From: Methylobacterium bullatum
Lineage (GTDB): Bacteria; Pseudomonadota; Alphaproteobacteria; Rhizobiales; Beijerinckiaceae
DNA: 64,000 bases
Reading direction: 5' to 3'
NCBI RefSeq assembly: GCF_014845095.1
Contig: NZ_NKUG01000054.1
Coordinates: 1-64,000, forward strand
Part shown: piece after piece, positions 58,971 to 64,000 of the stretch
How positions within the stretch are numbered: the stretch's first letter is position 1
Layout: the number at the start of each line of letters is the position of its first letter
Position numbers and translations under genes: made by a program
Notes under the pieces: generated by a model
What the model saw: only the letters and a program-made list of their open reading frames with translations
What the model was told of the DNA's origin: nothing
Databases searched by the model: none

Positions 58971-60269
58971 ATGCTGAAACAGGCTTACCCCATCCGCTCA
59001 TTGGGTCTCGTACTCCTTGCCGGTGTCGCCGCCTTCGCCCAAACCGCCTCGGCACGGGAGCAGGCCGGTTTCGCCCAGGCCGAGTGGGCGCAGGATTACG
59101 CTGCACCCTCGGCTATGCAGGTGCAGCGTTCCTCGACGCCGATCCTGTCGCCGCAGACGATTGCGGCCACCGAACAGATGGTCGAGCGCTACAAGGACAT
59201 CGTGGCGCGCGGCGGCTGGAGACCGGTCTCCGGCGCCGACCGGCTACGCATCGGCAGCAAGGGACCGACAGTGGCGGCTCTGCGCCAACGTCTCACGGTG
59301 ACGGGAGACCTCGACTCCGCCTCCGGCGGATCGAACGTGTACGATTCCTATGTGGCAGCCGGCGTGAAGCGGTTCCAGGCCCGACATGGCTTGAGCCAGA
59401 CCGGCTCCATGAGCCCGGCCACCCAGCAGGCCATGAACGTGTCGGCCGACATTCGCCTGAAGCAGCTCGAGGTGAATGCCGTCCGCCTGCGCTCGTATTC
59501 GGGCAATCTCGGCAACCGCTTCGTCATCACGAACATTCCCGCCGCCCTGGTCCAGACGGTGGAGAACGGCCAGGTCGTGACCCTGCACGCCGCCGGTGTC
59601 GGCAAGATCGATCGTCAATCGCCGATCATGAACACCAAGGCGACGCAGATCAATTTCAACCCCTTCTGGACGGTTCCGGCTTCCATCGTGAAGAAGGACC
59701 TCATCCCCAAGATGCAGAAGGACCCGAACTACCTCACCGAGAACAAGATCCGCATCTTCACCGGTGAGACCGAGATCTCGCCGGCCTCGGTGAACTGGAA
59801 TTCGGACGAGGGCACGCGCTACCGCTATCGTCAGGATTCGGGCGCCGACTTCAACTCGATGGGGATCGTGCGCATCAACATCCCGAACCCCCACGGCGTG
59901 TTCATGCACGATACGAACTCCAAGGGCGTGTACGGCGACGACTTTCGCTTCATTTCCTCGGGCTGCGTCCGCGTTCAGAACGTGCGCGAGTACATCACCT
60001 GGCTGCTCAAGGACACGCCCGGCTGGGGCCGCGACCAGGTCGAGCAGGCCATCGAGAGCGGCAAGCGCGTCGACGCAACCCTCAGCACCCCCGTGCCGGT
60101 TTACTGGACCTACATCACCGCCTGGGCGACCCCGGACGGCTCGGTGCAGTTCCGCGACGATATCTATAAGCGCGACGGTGTGAACGTTCCTTCGACCCTC
60201 TCGGCCCCGACCCCTGTGGCCAGCGCCGAGCAGGTGCCGAGCTTCGAGCCGGGCGACGAGGAAAACTGA
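58971..60269 (+). CDS. L,D-transpeptidase (YkuD) with peptidoglycan-binding domain
   Basis: 432 aa. Signal peptide (about 1-28), a PG_binding_1 domain (about 92-155, with GSKGPTVAALRQRL) and a YkuD catalytic domain (about 190-340) with MHDTNSKGVYGDDFRF and the nucleophile in ISSGCVRVQN. It makes 3-3 cross-links or anchors proteins to the wall. The layout matches the YcbB/LdtD type. A strong hairpin follows the gene. Confidence 0.93.
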   Translation: MLKQAYPIRSLGLVLLAGVAAFAQTASAREQAGFAQAEWAQDYAAPSAMQVQRSSTPILSPQTIAATEQMVERYKDIVARGGWRPVSGADRLRIGSKGPTVAALRQRLTVTGDLDSASGGSNVYDSYVAAGVKRFQARHGLSQTGSMSPATQQAMNVSADIRLKQLEVNAVRLRSYSGNLGNRFVITNIPAALVQTVENGQVVTLHAAGVGKIDRQSPIMNTKATQINFNPFWTVPASIVKKDLIPKMQKDPNYLTENKIRIFTGETEISPASVNWNSDEGTRYRYRQDSGADFNSMGIVRINIPNPHGVFMHDTNSKGVYGDDFRFISSGCVRVQNVREYITWLLKDTPGWGRDQVEQAIESGKRVDATLSTPVPVYWTYITAWATPDGSVQFRDDIYKRDGVNVPSTLSAPTPVASAEQVPSFEPGDEEN

Positions 60270-60300
60270 TTTCTCGGCGCGACAATCGCAGCCTGAATAT

Positions 60301-60328
60301 GGGCGAGATCCGGCACCGGGTCTCGCCC
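60301..60328 (+). terminator. Hairpin after the L,D-transpeptidase gene
   Basis: An 11-bp stem (GGGCGAGATCC / GGGTCTCGCCC, one G-T pair) with a 6-base loop starts 31 bases after the stop. There is no T run. Confidence 0.55.
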
Positions 60329-60421
60329 GAGTCGTTGTGGATGGAGCAAACCGATCATCCGAGCTTTGCGAGGCGTTCTTCGGCTCCTGCCGCGTACAGC
60401 GTGATTTCGGCCGCCACAAGG

Positions 60422-60889
60422 ATGGCGCGGATGCCGTCGAAACGAGATCCCTTCAGCTACAGAACCGACCCGGCCGTCCCATCATTCGCGGATGACCGTC
60501 CGATCATTATTTTCGACGGGCATTGTGCGCTCTGCGTCGGCTGGATCCGGTTCGTCATGCAGCGTGATCACGCCAAACGATTCCGGTTCCTGTCGGCGCA
60601 GTCGGCACTGGGACGGGCGCTCTACGCACATTACGGCCTCGATACGGATCGATTGGAGACGAACATCCTGCTGGGCGAAGGGCGGGCTTGGTTCAAGCTG
60701 GAGGGATCGATACGGATTGCCAGCAGTCTCGGCTTCCCCTGGTCCTTGGCTGCGACGCTGCGGCTCATTCCGACGCGTGGGCAGACGGCATTGTACGATC
60801 TCATAGCCAACAGCCGCTTCGTGCTATTCGGGCGGAAAGACGTCTGTCATAGGCCTGCCCCTACCGACGCGGATCGCTTCCTGGCCTGA
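60422..60889 (+). CDS. Thiol-disulfide oxidoreductase-like DCC family protein
   Basis: 155 aa. The DCC signature DGHCALC (D-x-x-C-x-x-C) follows PIIIF, then FRFLSAQSALGRALYAHYGLD and a hydrophobic segment WSLAATLRLIPT, with a closing DLIANSRFVLFGRKDVCHRP. The C-x-x-C pair suggests a redox role, but substrates are unknown. The start is uncertain; ATG 60422 and 60431 are in frame and the open frame begins at 60299. Confidence 0.82.
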   Translation: MARMPSKRDPFSYRTDPAVPSFADDRPIIIFDGHCALCVGWIRFVMQRDHAKRFRFLSAQSALGRALYAHYGLDTDRLETNILLGEGRAWFKLEGSIRIASSLGFPWSLAATLRLIPTRGQTALYDLIANSRFVLFGRKDVCHRPAPTDADRFLA

Positions 60890-61200
60890 ATGACCGGCAC
60901 TGGCTCGGCCAGCGCCCAATCCCCCCTTGCTAGGAGCCGGCGCGGTTGCTTCCACACTCGACACTTAATCTGCGACCCAAAGCTGCAGGCCGCGACGTGG
61001 CAGACCCTGCAACGCCTTGTGCCCCCTGGCATTCACCACCGTGAATACCGAATGCACCGAAATTTTTTTGGCCGAGACTACAAATTAGCTGTGCTTGGCC
61101 TCTCTCGCTGGCCCGTGTAGTAAATTGCACATCGAGCGTCCGCCTGCTTAACGCCAGCGGATAACGGACGCCTTCGCCCGTTCAACAATCGAGGCTTTCC
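60890..61200. other. Upstream region of glyA with a hairpin and T7 run
   Basis: A short imperfect hairpin (GCATTC...GAATGC, 61029-61055) is followed by a T7 run at 61063-61069. It could end the DCC transcript. I find no gene here; short frames have no support. Confidence 0.45.
61095..61123 (+). promoter_or_regulatory. Candidate glyA promoter
   Basis: TTGGCC and TAGTAA are separated by 17 bases, about 78 bases upstream of the glyA ATG and after the T7 run. The match to consensus is moderate. Confidence 0.35.
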
Positions 61201-62505
61201 ATGAGCGCCGGTACCGCTGCCGACAAGCACTTCTCGAATTCCTTTTTCAATGCGTCCCTGGCCGACGCCGATCCGGAAGTGGCCAAGGCCGTCAGCCAGG
61301 AACTCGGTCGGCAGCAGCATGAGATCGAGCTGATCGCCTCCGAGAATATCGTCTCGAGGGCGGTGCTGGAGGCCCAGGGGTCGGTCCTCACCAACAAGTA
61401 CGCGGAAGGCTATCCCGGCCGTCGCTACTATGGTGGCTGTCAGTTCGTCGACATCGCCGAGAACCTCGCCATCGAGCGCGCCAAGCGCCTGTTCGATTGT
61501 GGCTTCGCCAATGTGCAGCCGAATTCGGGCAGCCAGGCGAACCAGGGCGTGTTCATGGCCCTCATGCAGCCGGGCGATACCTTCCTCGGCCTCGATCTCG
61601 CCGCCGGCGGCCACCTCACCCACGGCGCGCCCCCGAACGTCTCGGGCAAGTGGTTCAAGCCGGTCTCCTACACCGTGCGCCGCGACGACCAGCGCATCGA
61701 CATGGAGCAGGTCGAGGCCCTCGCACACGAACACAAGCCCAAGGTGATCATCGCCGGCGGCTCGGGCTATCCGCGCCATTGGGACTTCGCCAAGTTCCGT
61801 GAGATCGCCGATGCCGTCGGCGCATACTTCTTCGTCGACATGGCCCATTTCGCAGGCCTCGTGGCAGCCGGCGTCCACCCGTCGCCGTTCCCGCACGCGC
61901 ATGTGGCCACCACCACCACTCACAAGACTCTGCGTGGCCCGCGCGGTGGTATGATCCTGACGAACGACGAGGCGCTCGCCAAGAAGTTCAACTCGGCGAT
62001 CTTCCCCGGCCTCCAGGGCGGTCCGCTCATGCACGTCATCGCCGGCAAGGCCGTTGCCTTCGGCGAGGCGCTCAAGCCCGAGTTCAAGATCTACGCCAAG
62101 CAAGTCATCGAGAACGCCAAGGCCCTCGCCGACACCCTGATCACGGGTGGCTACGACATCACGTCGGGCGGAACCGACAACCACCTGATGCTCGTCGACC
62201 TGCAGAAGAAGGGTCTGACGGGCAAGGCGGCGGAGGCGGCCCTCAGCCGCGCCGACATCACCTGCAACAAGAACGGCGTTCCGTTCGATCCGCAGAAGCC
62301 CACCATCACCTCGGGCATCCGCCTCGGCACCCCGGCCGGCACCTCGCGCGGCTTCGGCGTCGCCGAATTCAAGCAGATCGGCGGCTTCATCGTGGAAGTA
62401 CTCGACGGTCTGGTGGCCAAGGGCGATGCCGGCGATCCGGCCATCGAGGCCGCGGTCAAGGACAAGGTCCACGCCCTGACCCACCGTTTCCCAATCTACG
62501 GCTGA
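61201..62505 (+). CDS. glyA: Serine hydroxymethyltransferase
   Basis: 434 aa, full length. It converts serine and tetrahydrofolate to glycine and methylene-tetrahydrofolate, a reaction that is also the entry of carbon into the serine cycle in methylotrophs. Landmarks: [66 protein letters not shown] and the PLP lysine in [14 protein letters not shown]. It is followed by two terminator hairpins, so it is probably a single-gene unit. Confidence 0.97.
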   Translation: MSAGTAADKHFSNSFFNASLADADPEVAKAVSQELGRQQHEIELIASENIVSRAVLEAQGSVLTNKYAEGYPGRRYYGGCQFVDIAENLAIERAKRLFDCGFANVQPNSGSQANQGVFMALMQPGDTFLGLDLAAGGHLTHGAPPNVSGKWFKPVSYTVRRDDQRIDMEQVEALAHEHKPKVIIAGGSGYPRHWDFAKFREIADAVGAYFFVDMAHFAGLVAAGVHPSPFPHAHVATTTTHKTLRGPRGGMILTNDEALAKKFNSAIFPGLQGGPLMHVIAGKAVAFGEALKPEFKIYAKQVIENAKALADTLITGGYDITSGGTDNHLMLVDLQKKGLTGKAAEAALSRADITCNKNGVPFDPQKPTITSGIRLGTPAGTSRGFGVAEFKQIGGFIVEVLDGLVAKGDAGDPAIEAAVKDKVHALTHRFPIYG

Positions 62506-62512
62506 GACGTTC

Positions 62513-62589
62513 GACGGCGGGTGCACCCGCCGTCACCGACATGATAGAGACGGCCGCGGATTCCCATATCCGCGGCCGTTCTCGTTTTC
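62513..62589 (+). terminator. Double hairpin terminator between glyA and nrdR
   Basis: Hairpin one is GACGGCGGG/CCCGCCGTC (62513-62534). Hairpin two is a 10-bp stem CGGCCGCGGA/TCCGCGGCCG (62551-62578) followed by TTCTCGTTTTC. nrdR therefore needs read-through or a promoter inside this stretch. Confidence 0.75.
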
Positions 62590-62615
62590 TCACCAACCAT
62601 GCAGGTATCCGCCCC

Positions 62616-63191
62616 ATGCGGTGTCCCTATTGCGGCGGGCCCGACACCCAGGTGAAGGATTCGCGACCCAGCGACGATTCTGCTGCGATCCGACGCCGTC
62701 GGGTCTGCCCGGATTGCGGAGGCCGCTTCACGACCTTCGAGCGCGTGCAGTTGCGCGAACTCACCGTGCTCAAGCGCTCGGGTAAGCGCGTCCCGTTCGA
62801 TCGTGACAAGCTGCAGCGCTCCATCGGTGTGGCCCTGCGGAAGCGCCCTGTAGATCCGGAGCGGATCGAGCGACTGGTCAGCGGCATCACCCGGCAGTTG
62901 GAAAGCGGCGGCGAGGCCGAAATCGCCAGCGAGGCGATCGGCGAACTGGTGATGGAGGGGCTCAAGGGTCTCGACGACGTGGCCTATGTCCGGTTCGCCT
63001 CGGTCTACAAAAATTTCCGCGAGGCCAGTGACTTCAAGGCGTTGCTCGGCACCCTGGGGGAGACCTCCGGCATTGAACCGCTTCAAGAGGAAGAGGCGAG
63101 CGATGAAGCCCCTCTCGGTGAGGTTCTGCCGCCCAGCGCAAGTCCGCCGGCCAAACATCCGTCGAAGCGCGGAACGCGGGTGCGGTTATGA
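62616..63191 (+). CDS. nrdR: Transcriptional repressor NrdR
   Basis: 191 aa; the family is about 150-160, so the last 40 residues are an extra Pro/Ser/Lys tail. A zinc ribbon (MRCPYCGG, then CPDCGGRF, about 1-38) binds DNA, and an ATP-cone (about 48-140) senses ATP and dATP. It represses ribonucleotide reductase genes when dATP is high. ATG 62616 gives the exact family start MRCPYCG. Its stop overlaps the ribD start (ATGA), a common nrdR-ribD pairing. Paired NrdR-like boxes lie upstream of nrdJ in this window. Confidence 0.95.
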   Translation: MRCPYCGGPDTQVKDSRPSDDSAAIRRRRVCPDCGGRFTTFERVQLRELTVLKRSGKRVPFDRDKLQRSIGVALRKRPVDPERIERLVSGITRQLESGGEAEIASEAIGELVMEGLKGLDDVAYVRFASVYKNFREASDFKALLGTLGETSGIEPLQEEEASDEAPLGEVLPPSASPPAKHPSKRGTRVRL

Positions 63192-64000
63192 ATGTACCAG
63201 AGGCGAACACTCACCCAGATCGTCGCTTCATGCGCCTCGCCCTGGCGATCGGCAGGCGAAATCTCGGGCGGACCTGGCCCAATCCGTCAGTCGGTGCGGT
63301 TGTGGTCGCAGGAGAGACGGGCAGAGAGCGCGTGATCGCACAGGGCGTGACGGCTCCAGGGGGGCGCCCCCATGCCGAGCCTCTCGTTCTCGCCATGGCC
63401 GGCGAGGGCGCGCGCGGGGCAACGCTTTACGTCACGCTCGAACCCTGCTCACATCATGGAGCCACCCCTCCTTGCGTCGACGCCATCATCGCGTCGGGGA
63501 TCACCCGCGTCGTCACGGCGATAGAGGATCCGGATTCCCGAGTGGCGGGCAGGGGCCATGCGCGACTCGCCCAGGCGGGTATCGCCGTGACGCAGAATGT
63601 GCTGCGGGACGAGGCCGCGAGAGATCATCGCGGCCATTTCACCCGCGTCACGAAAGGGCGCCCTAGCCTGCATCTCAAGCTCGCACGCACCCAGGACGGC
63701 TTCGCGTCCGGTGCGCCGGACGAGCGCCTGCGCATCACCGGTCCCATCGCCGATGGCATGGTCCATCTGTGGCGCGCCCATGCCGACGCGATCCTGGTCG
63801 GGATTGGGACGGCACGAGCGGACGATCCGTCACTGACGGTGCGACTGCCCGGCCTGTCGCAACGATCGCCGCTGCGCATTGTCCTCGATTCGACGCTGCG
63901 TCTGTCGCCGACCTCGCACCTCGTGCGTAGTGCGCGCGACATCCCGACTCTGGTGATGACGACACGGTCGGCCCCGATTCATGCCAAGCGGATGCTTGCA
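63188..64000 (+). CDS. ribD: Bifunctional riboflavin deaminase/reductase RibD (partial, 3' end outside window)
   Basis: The first 271 codons are present and the frame is open to the window end. RibD deaminates and then reduces a pyrimidine intermediate in riboflavin synthesis. The deaminase domain shows [29 protein letters not shown] (zinc His and Glu) and [17 protein letters not shown] (zinc cysteines). The reductase domain begins around residue 157 with [18 protein letters not shown] and [23 protein letters not shown]. The start overlaps nrdR by four bases. Confidence 0.95.
   Translation, partial: MNVPEANTHPDRRFMRLALAIGRRNLGRTWPNPSVGAVVVAGETGRERVIAQGVTAPGGRPHAEPLVLAMAGEGARGATLYVTLEPCSHHGATPPCVDAIIASGITRVVTAIEDPDSRVAGRGHARLAQAGIAVTQNVLRDEAARDHRGHFTRVTKGRPSLHLKLARTQDGFASGAPDERLRITGPIADGMVHLWRAHADAILVGIGTARADDPSLTVRLPGLSQRSPLRIVLDSTLRLSPTSHLVRSARDIPTLVMTTRSAPIHAKRMLA

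Overview
This is GC-rich chromosomal DNA from an alphaproteobacterium of the Hyphomicrobiales (Rhizobiales), most likely a Methylobacterium or Methylorubrum relative. The evidence is the gene order (an accC-accB-aroQ run near aat, DUF2155 and NDUFA12 genes; rne next to amiC and a PBP1A gene; trpGDC-moaC-moeA), a B12-dependent ribonucleotide reductase, and an oxalate transporter end plus formyl-CoA transferase. The genus is an inference from gene content, not from a marker search.

Layout. 1-5.2 kb: end of an oxalate/formate-type MFS transporter, a small unknown gene, a DUF2867 gene, formyl-CoA transferase (frc), a lone PAS protein, and three small genes (OsmC, SnoaL-like, esterase). 5.3-14.0 kb: a long minus-strand run transcribed ppiD-trpE-esterase-trpG-trpD-trpC-moaC-moeA (tryptophan and molybdenum cofactor synthesis). 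14.2-22.2 kb, plus strand: tpiA, secG, pyrG, a DUF350-DUF1190-glutathionylspermidine-synthase-like trio, holC, a secreted S10 carboxypeptidase and a lipoprotein. 22.2-24.8 kb, minus strand: a two-domain KaiC-family ATPase overlapping an HWE histidine kinase gene. 25.0-29.7 kb: an envelope-glycan cluster (OpgC-like acyltransferase, SGNH hydrolase, flippase, CelD-type acyltransferase), then an exported FKBP isomerase. 30.2-32.8 kb: a worn region with a YeiH-type permease, a small membrane protein gene and a decayed IS1182-type transposase. 32.9-36.9 kb: nrdJ with a probable NrdR-controlled promoter. 37.2-44.3 kb: NDUFA12, DUF2155, LysE, aat, two paralogous small secreted proteins, accC-accB-aroQ and a DsbA-like thiol protein. 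44.5-54.9 kb: an aminotransferase, a porin gene broken by two in-frame amber codons, RNase E, an amidase and PBP1A. 55.1-58.7 kb: a copper-type cluster (DUF2946, YcnI-PCuAC fusion, TonB receptor). 59.0-64.0 kb: an L,D-transpeptidase, a DCC-family protein, glyA, nrdR and the start of ribD.

Most of the window is housekeeping. The parts that seem least explained are the DUF350-DUF1190-ATP-grasp trio, the glycan acylation and export cluster, the KaiC-HWE kinase pair, the copper cluster, the paired secreted mini-proteins, the doubly amber-interrupted porin, and a 30-bp palindrome between trpG and trpD. nrdR lies in the same window as its predicted target nrdJ. I saw no tRNA, rRNA, CRISPR array, intact insertion sequence or prophage.
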